DNA of 64,000 bases from Antitrichia curtipendula. Lineage: Eukaryota > Streptophyta > Bryopsida > Hypnales > Leucodontaceae. This document shows, one piece after another, positions 1-9,911 of this stretch (its first letter is position 1; each line of letters starts with the position of its first letter). Under the pieces are notes generated by a model. It saw nothing but the letters and a program-made list of their open reading frames with translations, was not told the DNA's origin and searched no databases. The stretch spans positions 5,270,001-5,334,000 of the forward strand of contig OX579641.1 of the NCBI GenBank assembly GCA_951230915.1, in the 5' to 3' direction. Position numbers and translations under genes: made by a program.

Positions 1-224
1 GGGCAAAAAAAGGATTTTTGTCATTTTAAACGCTAATATCTTGTAATCTATATGGTGGAAATTAGTGAATTTTTTTCTACATTCTTAATCCAGTGTACAA
101 CAAGATCCTACGATTACATGTGACTATCCAAATTTTTTTTTTTCTAAAATTTGGTGCTTATATTAGAAATGGTAGTTTTGAAGCGTCTTTTGATGAAAAC
201 ATAGTCAAAATCTTTAAGGGTTAA
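1..224 (-). mobile_element. TTAA-1 element, cut by window start
   Basis: Terminal part of a TTAA-1 element in reverse orientation. It matches the ends of the full copies at 17613-18559 and 59606-60538 (the block around ACAAGATCCTACGATTACA and the block reading gaaaacatagtcaaaatc) and finishes in CTTTAAGGG followed by TTAA at 221-224. The rest lies outside the window. Confidence 0.8.
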
Positions 225-532
225 ACAATTTGAGGACTGCAACTATATTACCACAAAACCAAGTGTTCAAATAGACTAAATTCACAATTTTCCATGTACA
301 TCATACATTTTCTTGACACCAATATTTAAAGTTTCATCCCTAAAGACTAATTTCAATTATGTACTTTGAACTCAAAATCTTTTAAATTTATTATGGTTGA
401 AAAAGAGATGAATGTTTTTACATGGCTTCCCAAATTGTCATAAATTTGACTCACTATATCAATGACATTTAATGTGCTAAATAAAAATTACACAATTTCA
501 GTATTTGTATTTAATCCCAAACGTTTTTAACC
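225..532. other. AT-rich intergenic DNA
   Basis: No coding, RNA or repeat signal seen. Confidence 0.5.
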
Positions 533-640
533 ATTACATGTTTTTCAGTCCCTATGGAGGGTTGCGAGTTCACCCAAGGTTCCCAAACTATGGAACTGTC
601 TAGAACCGTGCCATGGTTGCCTGACGTAGTAAGTGATTGC
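533..640 (+). repeat. Dispersed repeat, copy 1
   Basis: About 105 bp containing TTTTTCAGTCCCTATGGAGG and a GC-richer tail. The same sequence occurs in reverse at 48230-48333 with scattered mismatches. Unclassified; probably a transposon fragment because both copies sit among TTAA elements and inverted repeats. Confidence 0.65.
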
Positions 641-889
641 TTCATCATTTTTTTTTTTTTAAATTTCACCTATTTTTTTCATCTGTTTTTTGCATTTTAG
701 GATTAAAATTAGAATTAATATTTTTATTTTTTCAAATCTTTTTTTCTTCTGATAGCGGCGTTCTTTAATAGCCAAGGAAAAAGCATTAGGAACGGGCCTG
801 AAAAGGTCCTCTTAGCCCCCCAAATCTCATGTAATGTATGTTTTTTTGCCAAAAACACTTTAACATTGCCATTTCCTTTACAAACCCCA

Positions 890-1290
890 CATTTTAAGAA
901 GAAAAACAATTTGGACATGTGTAACTGTATGATCTAGTAGTACGCTAGTTTGAAAAGATGTGGAAAAGAATTCAGAAATTTCCACCACATGGATTTCAAG
1001 ATATTCACTTGTAAATTGACAACCCCCTTTTTTTGGCACTACAAAAAATAGGGCAGCTACACTTCATAAGGTCGCATTTGTATGAAAAAATGTCCATGTT
1101 AGTGGTGCTTTTTTGAATTCATTCTTCAAAGCAAGTTGCCTATCATGCTTGAAAAATTTCAGATCATTTGGAATCGTACAACATATTGGAAAAAAATAGT
1201 GAGTAGACAAAAGTAGAGAATGATTCAAACTAAGATTGCTCATAACTTTCATCTCATTGATCAAAATGGAATGTGTTTTCCAATCTCCAA
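890..1290 (+). mobile_element. TTAA-1 element, internal fragment
   Basis: Aligns by eye to the 5' half of TTAA-1: the block around CAGAAATTTCCACC, the GGGCAGC(T)ACACTTCA block, and the GTACAACATATTGGAAAAAA block. It then jumps to the block reading CTCATTGATCAAAATGGAAT, so several hundred bases are deleted. No clean TTAA flanks remain. Confidence 0.7.
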
Positions 1291-1550
1291 AGTCTCCAAA
1301 GCCATCCTTCTCCCTTCCTTTTTTTAATTTCTTTGAGATAGAATTAACACATTTCACATCTACATATCTTCAATTTGACATGTTCATATTCATAATTCAA
1401 AATACTAGTAAAATAAATACATAGCACAACACATTTAGGATATATTCTTGACCTCTTTTATCTAATTCAGGGTCTTTGATTGCAAATATAAATTCAAAAT
1501 TTGCAAATATCTTTATGTGTGAAAAAAAAAATTCCTGCATATTTTTTCGA

Positions 1551-1625
1551 GGTAAAATTCTTGTGTTTTCCCCAAGATAAAAGTCCTACGTTTGTCCCAG
1601 GGTAAAAGTCCTCCGTTTTTCCCCT
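1551..1625. repeat. 25-bp minisatellite, three units
   Basis: Three consecutive 25-bp units (1551-1575, 1576-1600, 1601-1625), each beginning G(G/A)TAAAA and ending in a TTTTCCCC-like run. Unit 3 differs from unit 2 at only a few positions. Confidence 0.75.
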
Positions 1626-2055
1626 AGTGATCACACTTCGTAGGATGGGTTCTCAAATTTAGATCAAACAAGTTTTACATAGAATGTAGCGTTTTTTTGT
1701 ATTTTTTGTATTTTTTCTTTTCTCTCCCGTGCAAATCGTCTTTTGAAGCCCGTTTTTTTTTTCAAAGTGCTTAGGTGCTTAGCGATGGAAGTTCAATCAG
1801 TAACGAAATCAAGGGAAACTTTGTCTTTTATTACAAAGCCTTTTCTTCCCCCATTTTGTCAATGTGATGTAACCTCTTGCGTACATACCTATTCTCTTTG
1901 CTCTCATTTAAATTTTCAGTTTTGTTTTAATGCTTGAGTACACACAGGATGTGTGAAGGTGTTTCTGGTGAGAATGCATATCAGTCACAACTCCTCATTG
2001 GTAATGCACATGTGCCTGGGAAAATAGACGGTTTACACATTTTCTTATGATGCAG
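1626..2055. other. Non-coding DNA upstream of RPL13 relic
   Basis: No gene recognised. The final bases (TTATGATGCAG at 2045-2055) look like a splice acceptor, so part of this may be an intron of the L13-like gene whose upstream exon I cannot identify. Confidence 0.4.
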
Positions 2056-2668
2056 GATGGCGGATTTATTATCCCAAGGCAGACGATCACAAGAGTATAG
2101 AGAAGAAGTGGTACATCGTGGATGCAACAGATGAAGCGCTTGAGTCGCCTGGCCTCTCTACCATTGCAATTCACATTCGGGGGTTCAAGAATGCTCTTGC
2201 CTTCACTCCGTGTCCATTGACATGGGCGCTTATGTTTTATCGGCTCGCAAAACCCGACTCTTCTTCACTCATTATGATGTATAACATTATCATTCGAGAG
2301 CCACAAGGGCTTGAGGTGGTGATGGTTTTGGATGTCTGTTTGCGTATTTACTTTAAGCTGGCCACTTCGGCGTCAATTTTGACAGCAGAGGCTTATGTAT
2401 TTCTGTGACATCCCAGCCTTACAGCAGTAAGCTCTCTATCATTGCTTAGGTTAAATTCTCATTTGAAGTGTGCCCTGTCCTTTAGATTAACATAGAGAAG
2501 CCAGGTCGGAGTAACAGGGAAGAGAAGGGAGCAGAAGATTTATAGGAGGTATTCAGGCGCCAACTTGGAGGCATGACAGAGGAGACTTTCGACAACTTTC
2601 AAAAAAAGAATTCCAGAGCGCGCATTGTGGAATAAAGCAGTTACGCGGCATGCTTCCCAAGGGGTCGG
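2056..2668 (+). pseudogene. RPL13: Plastid-type ribosomal protein L13 pseudogene
   Basis: Relic of a nuclear gene for plastid ribosomal protein L13, a large-subunit protein. Seen directly: after an acceptor-like TGCAG, the reading frame gives YYPKADDHKSIEKKWYIVDA followed by a STIAIHIRG motif; both match the conserved start of plant plastid L13. A one-frame shift then hides an intact SIDMGAYVL block. After an intron-like gap (about 2406-2485, ending CCTTTAG) a second exon-like segment carries GGMTEETFDNFQKK, the L13 signature normally read GGMKEETFDQLQ. It ends in a degraded MLPKGR block next to a good donor (GTAAGTG at 2669). Frameshifts and an in-frame TAA before that final block rule out a normal product. 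Retained introns argue for a duplicated or decayed gene, not a processed copy. The family normally continues about 60 residues further; I find no matching exon downstream. Confidence 0.82.
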
Positions 2669-3173
2669 GTAAGTGACCGATAGTCTCTCGTCTCGCTACT
2701 ATTGGATACTACTCTTTCACTACTACTGGATCCACATCGCCTTCATGACATCAAAGATCACAGTGAGGTCGCCTTCATACTGCTGAAACGTTTGAGAGAA
2801 AACACTTCAAAGTGAATTTTCCAGCACAGACAAGTTACTTGTTTGCTCGACACCATATTTGATTGGAAGTTGTTCTGTGCAACGCTTCTTGACGCTGTTT
2901 GCTTACATTCTCCTGTGCTATGATTGTGTGTTTGCAGGGACCAACATCGCCTTCATGACGTTACACTCCGTGAGGTTCAAATTTGGGGCACTTGTGCACA
3001 TGATAGAGGAAGTGTAAAGAGTACATGTCGGCAAGATCCCATGCTCATCCATATTTTTATTTTTCAATGTCTCTAGAAATAGTGTCTCTTGAAATATATA
3101 AGTCTAGAATTTGGATATTCTTTGGTGGTTTGTTTGCAGGAAAATCGGTGACTGTCTTTGTGGGTTCAGTTGC
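2669..3173. other. Intron-like or decayed flank
   Basis: Begins with a strong donor motif, and contains acceptor-like TTTGCAG at 2932-2938 and again at 3133-3139, but no L13 coding match follows either. The phrase ACATCGCCTTCATGAC occurs twice (near 2733 and 2943). No gene called. Confidence 0.35.
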
Positions 3174-3176
3174 TAA

Positions 3177-3603
3177 GAGCCTGTTTGCATGGAGGACCCA
3201 ACCCCGACCTTGAGCGTTGGGTCGGGGGTTCGCATGGGGGAATATTGTGCCCCAAACCCGAAGTGGAGCTCTGATCCACCCCATTTTCTTCCGCCCTTGG
3301 AAGTAGGAATTTCAAGCCCGATGTCGTTCCCATCAACCTAATTTTCTAAATAAATTCTCAATTATCCGCCACTTGTCTCCGTGTCACACTAAAGTGCAAG
3401 CTATAGTCTCTTTTTACCTCCCCTTTTTGTTTTTGCCTTGAGTTTAAAGCGGCCTTTCTCTATTTAAAACTATCGCAGTTGATAAGATGTCAACTGCAAC
3501 TCCAGCCTAGCATCCGAATGCATGGAGGGGGGGGGGGGGCCGACTTGGAAATCAGGTCACCCGACCTCCACATCGGGTCAGGCCCCTCCATGCGAATAGG
3601 CTC
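3177..3603. mobile_element. Tourist-like MITE (PIF/Harbinger group)
   Basis: 427-bp non-autonomous element. The left end reads GAGCCTGTTTGCATGGAGG; the right end, reversed, reads GAGCCTATTCGCATGGAGG. Both sides carry the direct repeat TAA (3174-3176 and 3604-3606). A 3-bp TAA duplication and a G(A/G)GCCTGTTTG terminus are the standard Tourist signature. The interior is GC-richer than its surroundings and includes a long G run near 3527-3539 and a ribosomal-like GGGTCGGGGG stretch without coding capacity. Confidence 0.88.
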
Positions 3604-3606
3604 TAA

Positions 3607-6214
3607 GAAGCAGAAGAACCTACTCCAAATAGGTGGAAGTTTGTAGAGTTTGTTGAAGGTGTTAGGATCTAGAGTAGAAATCTATACTAGAGAAACATTA
3701 TGTACATATTGTTGTAGATTGTAACCGATCTGTACATCCAGCACTACTTGCTATGTACTACTGTGAAACATTTTGAAAATATTGAAATCTACTCCATATG
3801 TACATGTAGACCTATTTAAGATTTTCTAGCTTTAAATTCAAAAACATGTGACTCATTTGTACATTTACAACTATTGGGCAATCTACAACAATTAGACATT
3901 TTAAAATGGACAAATCCATCCCTTTTGTACGTTGTATGAAAATATTTTCAATCTACAACTACAAGACATTTGGAACTGTCAAAATGTAGACGTTTGGTAC
4001 ATTTATATATCTCTGACAATATTGTTGCAATATTGAAAGATATCACTAGCAATACTAAGGCAAAATTGAAATGCAGATTGCAACAATTCAATCTTTGATT
4101 TGAAAGAAATATAAATGTTGATATTGAAAGTGTATTTTTTGTAACCAAATTGTAAAACCTATTTAGAATTGCATCAATACTACAATTTTGAATTGTAAGC
4201 AATTTTGTAGCAATTTGAAACAATATTAGATTGTTAAGTAATCTTGTTAGTATTGCAAAAGTACTACAATAATATTGTTTCAATTGCAGATTTTTTTCCA
4301 GTGACAAGAATATGAATTAGTTCATCATCTAGAAATTGGACGCTGGAGCACTCCAGGGTTAATCACATTTTTGCAATCAAGCCAATGCCCAGCTATTCTA
4401 CTCTATCTTGGGCCACAAGCCTGTAACAATCAAAATCAATTGAAAACAAGCCTAGCCTAAGAGTCTATTGTAGAAATTGGAAAGCTTGCTTAGCTAGGTA
4501 GAGCTGGTGAACCATATGACAAATTAGGCTTGTTGTAGGTCTTCTTGTGGTCATTTTCCTTGCCTACGCAGACCATGTTTCCCATAGAAATGGACTAGCT
4601 AATTGCCAAGTAGGCCAAGTTATCAAGAACAATCACTGATTAGAACCTAAGAACAATTATTTTTGATGACTTGGCCTACTTTGAAATTAGCGGACATAAT
4701 CTCAATGTAGAAGAATTGAACTATTTGACTTCTTTGGTTGTTTAACCAATCAAAGTATGCCACAATAAGAAAACTCTCCTACATTGAGATTATGAATCTT
4801 GTAATGACAGTCTAAAAAATCTAAAAGTGTCCGATGGATGACAGAGTATCCTTCTATGTAAGATAGAAGTGTATATTTTCATCTTTGGAATTTTGTGTAG
4901 AAAGGAGAGGTCTTACATAGTAGTTTGACCTCCAATGAATGCTCTTGAGGATTTTTAAGCAAATGATTCATATGGTACTAAAAAAAATGATTTCCACGGT
5001 GATCAATTTGATGTTCTAAGGTTAAAATCATACTCTTGCTACATGCACGTGCAAGCCTAATGACTTCTATTGTCAACATGATGTTCAACAAAAATTTGAT
5101 AGACATGTATCCAAGGCTCCCATAATTTGTACCAAGTTTGTTAAAGAGAGAAATAACTCCAACCCATTATAGACTAGCATGAATTAAGGGCTTGTTCACA
5201 TTGGATCCTACTTATAATGATAAATAATTATACCAGTGACACCAATACTACATATATATCTTGATTAAGAGAGAGGCTCTATATTGCTTATAATATTGAT
5301 GACTTGAATGTTGGATCTTTTAGTATAGGATGGTTTTTTATAATATTGTATTTGGATATGTATGAAAAGATAGGATTATTTCTGACAACATGCTAAGTGA
5401 TATTCCATCCAATTTACTACCTTTCATCTAAAACACCCCATTCCCGCTCCTATATCCATTTTTGTCCATGTACCTATTTCCTAGCTTTACTTCTTCACCC
5501 CAAAACCAACCTCTTCATGATGCAATTTTGTTGTCCCTTAATTCCTATTTTTTAAAAATGTTTTTAGTACATGTTTAGGGACAATAATAGGTAGCAACTA
5601 ACTTCCACTTCAAATATTCATGGAAAATAAAATAAAAAACATTTTGAAATTATTTTTTATCCACTTTAATTAGTTTTTTTCTAAAAGCTTGATGACCTTG
5701 AATATGGAAGTCCAATTTTAAGCACAAACTCATAACTTTTGCACACACTCAAGTGTCGAAATTGAATTTCCACATTGGATTCTCATGTGGTCCATGTCAC
5801 CTCACATCATTCACAAGATGACATGTGGCACTTTACAAAAAGACTAACATGTAGACGACTCAGTCGAGAGTCCGTCGCCTTCGTGGCACCCTACATGACA
5901 ACAAATGCCTACATGGTGATGGCCTCTCGACCATAGTTTGGGTCGTCGTGTTATTTTTTATTTGTTGCCACTAGGATTTGAAACCTAGTCTCCACCATTA
6001 CAATGGGGAGTCTTTGCATTCAATGAACCTAGTTCCCTTAACCTACTTCTTTTCAATGGCCAATGCCACCCTTTTATTCCATTTATATCCTTCATATTCC
6101 TTGTTTGATGATAAGAGCATGTGCTGTGATTTTTTTCCAAGGCCATTTTGAACTCCTTTCACATGTTTTTTTATGTTTTGCTTGAAAAAATTGACACACG
6201 GGTGAGGTTTGGGT
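3607..6214. other. AT-rich intergenic DNA with hairpins
   Basis: No gene seen. Two adjacent perfect inverted repeats lie at 4608-4619/4670-4681 (12 bp) and 4695-4710/4779-4794 (16 bp). The reading frames present are short and lack any family motif. Confidence 0.5.
4608..4794. repeat. Pair of adjacent hairpins
   Basis: AAGTAGGCCAAG at 4608 pairs with CTTGGCCTACTT at 4670-4681. CATAATCTCAATGTAG at 4695 pairs with its exact reverse at 4779-4794. Probably a degenerate foldback MITE. Confidence 0.6.
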
Positions 6215-6217
6215 TAA

Positions 6218-6378
6218 GCTTGGCCTTTGGAAGCTTCACACTATGACCGACCAAAGTCTCCAATTCCTATGAAATTTCAGGGCCTATTTATTACCCATTT
6301 CTTTGAACTCTCACCAAAGTTTGGACTCTCTCTTCCACGGCCTCTCTCGACTTGGTCGGCCATAGTGTGAAGCGGCCC
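6218..6378. mobile_element. Possible Tourist-like MITE in COX5C promoter
   Basis: 161-bp segment flanked by TAA (6215-6217 and 6379-6381). Its ends contain inverted copies of GCTTCACACTATG(A/G)CCGACCAA. The outermost bases match only loosely (a short insertion on the left), so the exact boundary is uncertain. It ends about 130 bp upstream of the COX5C start codon, so it may contribute promoter or leader sequence. Confidence 0.55.
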
Positions 6379-6392
6379 TAATATCGCAGACA

Positions 6393-6401
6393 TTAGGGTT
6401 T
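6393..6401 (-). promoter_or_regulatory. Telo-box motif upstream of COX5C
   Basis: TTAGGGTTT, the reverse of AAACCCTAA, 106 bp before the start codon. Telo-boxes are common near transcription starts of plant genes for translation and mitochondrial proteins. The duplicate gene has TTAGGATTT at the matching position (around 11554), so the site lies in the ancestral duplicated promoter and has mutated there. Confidence 0.5.
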
Positions 6402-6506
6402 GGACCCCCGTCTCGCACATTCTTCCATTTGCTTTCCAGTCGCGTCCCCGAATTGCGAGGTCGAATTTATCCCCAGTTGGCAAGCGAAGCATATTTCCTA
6501 GCAACC

Positions 6507-7022
6507 ATGACTGCCGCAGGCAAGTTACCCGCGCACGTCGTGAGGCAGGCTTCCGAGTCGAGTCCCAAGTTGTTGCGAGAAATTTTCTATGGCATCGGCC
6601 TTGGAATTTTCGGTGAGGGCTTGAATCCGGACTTCCCTTTCTTTTCTTTCCGTTCTAGTACCGTATTCGGTGTTGATTTTTTTCTGTTTACTTTCTATCT
6701 TTACTTTTGTACGTGCGACTACAATAAAAGGTTACCGGGATTAGGTCGGAAGTCGCTGCTTGTGTTGGAATTGTTGAATTACTGCCCTTCATGTTTTTGA
6801 GATCTCCGGTCGAAGTCCTAGCTTATTTTGTAATGCGTTTGGTTTGGTTTTGAAAGCGTTGTTTTGTTATGAGCATTGATTTTCTGTTCTGATGGCTTTG
6901 AGTGTGGCATGACAGCTGGGTCGTTCTGGAAGGTGCATCACTTGAATGAGCGCCGCAAGACCGAGGATTTCTATGCCCGACTGGAGGCAGGAGAGATCAG
7001 TGTTCAGGCTGCGGAAGAGTAA
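6507..7022 (+). CDS. COX5C: Cytochrome c oxidase subunit 5C (COX5C), two exons
   Basis: Nuclear gene for a small plant-type subunit of mitochondrial complex IV, in the inner membrane. Coding exons are 6507-6612 and 6916-7022; the intron 6613-6915 has a G|GTGAGG donor and a GACAG acceptor. Translation gives 70 residues. The N-terminus starts MTAAGKLPAHVV; residues about 24-40 (LREIFYGIGLGIF then AGSFW) form the single membrane segment. The C-terminal half carries KVHHLNERRKTEDFY and ends RLEAGEISVQAAEE, the most conserved part of the family. Plant homologues are about 63-64 aa, so this one is slightly longer at the N-terminus. I chose this ATG because it sits in a good context (GCAACCATGA) and aligns with the family start; the frame stays open upstream but has no earlier ATG. 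A telo-box lies 106 bp upstream. A decayed second copy is at 11690-12740. Confidence 0.94.
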
Positions 7023-7822
7023 ATATATGGATTGTGAGTAAGTGGCCTATCTTGTTGAAGTCTTCTTGCAACTCTGTTTCGTTCCATCTCTATTTGTTTC
7101 TGTATTCGTGAGGGATAATGAGTCACGTCTTATGAATTTCTTATTTCCGATGAGTGCGTATCCAGGATATGCTCAGTTGTACAATTATGGTAGTCACTTT
7201 TTTATGTCTGCATTTGTATGTTCTTGTGCAGTAGATCTTACAGTGAAATGTGGTGTTTTCGGCAGGTTTATAGTCCTTCACAGGCATTTCTGAGCTTATT
7301 GGAGGGAATTGTGTTTTCGGAATCGTTTTCCGTTTGCAACAATGACCATGAAATTAGTGCAATGTGAGGAAGATGGATCTGTGTGCTGGAGCTGTATGTG
7401 GAGTTGGTTATGGTTTAGAGATATCTTAACTTTCTTTTTTCACTAGCTGCAACGATACTTGCAAAATAATTTTCTCATTCTTAGAGGTGATCTTATGCAC
7501 CACTTGCTCAATAAACTTGAAGATGGTTTGACCACACAAAATCTCATACTTTTGCAACACAATACTGTTTTTTGAGGTGTAATTATCTTCGAAGGCTCCC
7601 AACCTTCTCAAGGCTTCTTTTCCATCCTTATCCTGTAAGTCCTGTAATTTCGCCTTCTGGTCATTTCCGCAGCTCCAGAAATCGTGGTTTTCTTTCTACC
7701 GTGCCTCAGCTCGAAGCTCATTACCTAATCTCTATGAAGCAGAAACTCGCGTTCTGCTATGTGCTGTACCGGATTGGAGAACCGAATTTCTGCAACAGAG
7801 GGCAGAGTGGACTGAGGACCGG
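7023..7822. other. COX5C 3' flank
   Basis: Probable 3' untranslated and flanking DNA. A stretch near 7470-7550 (TTTTCTCATT...GGTGAT...TATGCAC...AATAAA) is repeated near 14895-14970 downstream of the pseudogene, showing that the COX5C duplication included at least 450 bp of 3' flank. Confidence 0.5.
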
Positions 7823-7824
7823 TA

Positions 7825-7975
7825 CTCTCAACCCACTGAGTGCACTCTGTAATTGGACATTCCCTGATTGCACAAATCCGACCGTTCAATTTTCACATGT
7901 CCAATTATGAGCACGTGGCTGGGTGCATTTAGAACCCTTGTCCATCAAGGCAGTGCAATTAGAGAGGGTTGAGTG
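7825..7975. mobile_element. Small TA-flanked hairpin MITE
   Basis: 151 bp bounded by TA (7823-7824, 7976-7977). Ends CTCTCAACCC and, reversed, CACTCAACCC. Inside, AATTGGACAT (7851-7860) pairs with ATGTCCAATT. Size, TA duplication and fold fit a Stowaway-like MITE, but the termini are not the classical CTCCCTCCGT. Confidence 0.45.
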
Positions 7976-7977
7976 TA

Positions 7978-8762
7978 CTATTCTACTGTAGGGTATCTCT
8001 TCTGCATTAGCCATGTACATTTGTTCAGTAATGTCGATTGAATGTGTATTCCACTACTCCAATTTCTGCTCCTGGTTTCCTTGAAGCAGCTGAAGAACCG
8101 ATAAGCCCTCCAGGAAAGATACTGAAGTGATTGCATCTTTCCACGTGGAAGGATGGCCGTTCCTGAGTAACCCTTCCCTGAGTGCCGGTGTGCCCGCCTT
8201 TTTGGTACCGTGTTCCCTGTCATTTCGTCAATACGGTTTATCAATACAGCTTAGGGCACAACATTGAGCTATCTTAACCGTCAGATTGACAGCATATGCA
8301 TGACGACAGCCCATTGAAGTTGATGGTGAAGTTTCATTTTTTCTCGCTGCTGCCCGGTATGGAGCCTACAGTTTGTGCTTTTGCCTTTGATTTGTGATCA
8401 AGATAGACCTCAGTTCTGACATTACACTATAGTAGCGTCTCTCAAGATTACTCAGTCGGACAGGTACGTGAACATTGAAGCTTTCGTTTGAAAGTATGGT
8501 GGCTGACTGTTCAAAGGAGATGTTTCTGCTGTGGCTGTTTCACGACCTCGTGTTAGTTCTTTTATTTTCCGGTTTCAATGTGCTAAAATATTGCAGTTTG
8601 AAAAGCTCATGCGTGAGTTTTTTGGTGTGCGTTTTATCTTGCAGGAAGAGCTGAGGGAGACCATCAAGGCAGGAAACAGCAATTGAAAGATTTGGTCAGT
8701 TCTCTTCTTTGTTGATATCAAGCAATCACTGCTGATTCGCTAATTCTGGGGTCATCAGCGTC
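7978..8762. other. Possible leader/intron DNA of downstream gene
   Basis: GC is higher than in the surrounding intergenic DNA. Splice-like motifs occur (TCTTGCAG at 8636-8643, GTACGTG near 8464), and a short open stretch after 8643 ends in TGA. I cannot build a gene model; it may be the 5' untranslated region of the ORF at 8763. Confidence 0.3.
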
Positions 8763-8907
8763 ATGGCTTCACGGGGTGTCACTGCTACTGCCTTCAATTG
8801 GGGCAAGAAAGCTGGTGCTGGAGCGGGGAGCGGCGGCCATGGCTACCAAACTCAGGCCATGTCCATACCGCGACATATACTCAGTGCAATTGTCATCGGC
8901 ACTGTTG
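8763..8907 (+). CDS. Putative first coding exon, small unidentified membrane protein
   Basis: Open from ATG at 8763 to a candidate donor (G|GTAAAATA at 8908). The 48 residues begin MASRGVTATAFNWGKK, pass through a Gly/Ala-rich linker, and reach SIPRHILSAIVIGTV, which looks like the start of a membrane helix. The base composition (about 60% GC) is clearly unlike the AT-rich surroundings, which supports coding. A possible second exon starts after TTCTGCAG at 9420 and would add only VKSAGDNQM before a stop, but that join is uncertain. I do not recognise the family; short basic N-terminus plus one helix would suit a small mitochondrial membrane protein, which is inference only. Confidence 0.4.
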
Positions 8908-9623
8908 GTAAAATAAGCAATTTTATTTTATGCCTTCCTTTCTTGATTTTGCAATGTATACAATTTAGTTTCTTCCTCTTTTGAAACCTTCTTCTTGGAC
9001 GTACTCTGTCAACTTAGACTTAGGTGGTATGAGAACTCTTGAGGATCTTTCTCAAGAAAGGTCTGGGCATTTCAGAAAATACCAAACGAATGCAACTGTG
9101 TCGTTTTACATTGGACACCGACAATCAGAGCTTAACCACGCTAACGATTGAGTGAACATTACATTCAAAAAGTAATCGTTAGAATAAAAATCCATGTGTA
9201 ACTCTTCAGAACTACTAAAACCTTGAGGTCAAATATGGGGCTTTCTGGTCCTCAAAGGGTTTAGCAGTAATTGTATGCGGACTTTCTTTGAACAATTTTT
9301 CTTACCAGTGCTTTCAATGTGCTGCATTGATACTCGTGAAATAAATTTTGACCCTATTTGAAGTATATTTTGACAATATGATCACTCAAATTGTTCATTT
9401 TATACCATTGCCTTCTGCAGTCAAGAGTGCTGGAGATAATCAAATGTAGCCCATTTCTTGTATTCTTATAAATCTTGTTGCAGAAAATAGACTTGCATCT
9501 GCTTGATGTTAGTCCTAGAACAAGGACATCAATCCTGGATTGAGCTTTTGCAGTCTGTTGTTACATTGTTCCTTTCTTGTTTTAGCAATAGGACATTAAA
9601 AGATTTCACAAGATAGCAGTATG
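8908..9623. other. Intron-like and intergenic DNA
   Basis: AT-rich. Contains acceptor-like CTTCTGCAG (to 9420) and GTTGCAG (to 9483), compatible with an intron of the 8763 gene. Nothing else seen. Confidence 0.35.
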
Positions 9624-9624
9624 T

Positions 9625-9911
9625 TGGTTATCATTGTACATCCATTGTTAGTAACATTGCCCACATATTGTGATAGTCCAACCTACTCTATTTGATTAGT
9701 ACAATGATAACCATATTCAAGGTAGACATACTCAATACCAACTGCTAACCTATTACCACCCAAATGGAGGGTTGTCACTGATTTTAGAGTGAGAATCTTT
9801 GATAATAGGACATGCTTTAACTTTGCAATAAGTAAAAGGGATGTACTATTGTTTTAGATTCTCATTCTAGAATCAATGACGGATCTACATTTGGATGGTA
9901 TTAGGTTAAGC
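9625..9911. repeat. Double foldback structure
   Basis: Two consecutive hairpins. TGGTTATCATTGTAC (9625-9639) pairs perfectly with 9699-9713 across a 59-base loop. 9744-9797 pairs imperfectly (about 80%) with 9857-9911, again across a 59-base loop. Probably a MITE-type foldback element; boundaries not determined. Confidence 0.6.

Noticed and set aside
4280..4303. TTTTTTTCCAGTG as a possible CACTA-type right end (reversed CACTGGAAAAAAA)
   Set aside because: No matching left end with a 3-bp duplication found upstream.
3948..4307. 119-codon minus-strand frame
   Set aside because: Repetitive, AT-rich, no family motif; a chance open frame.
6429..6800. 123-codon frame covering COX5C exon 1 and part of the intron
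   Set aside because: It reads from a non-ATG codon through the splice donor; the conserved protein needs the ATG at 6507 and exon 2.
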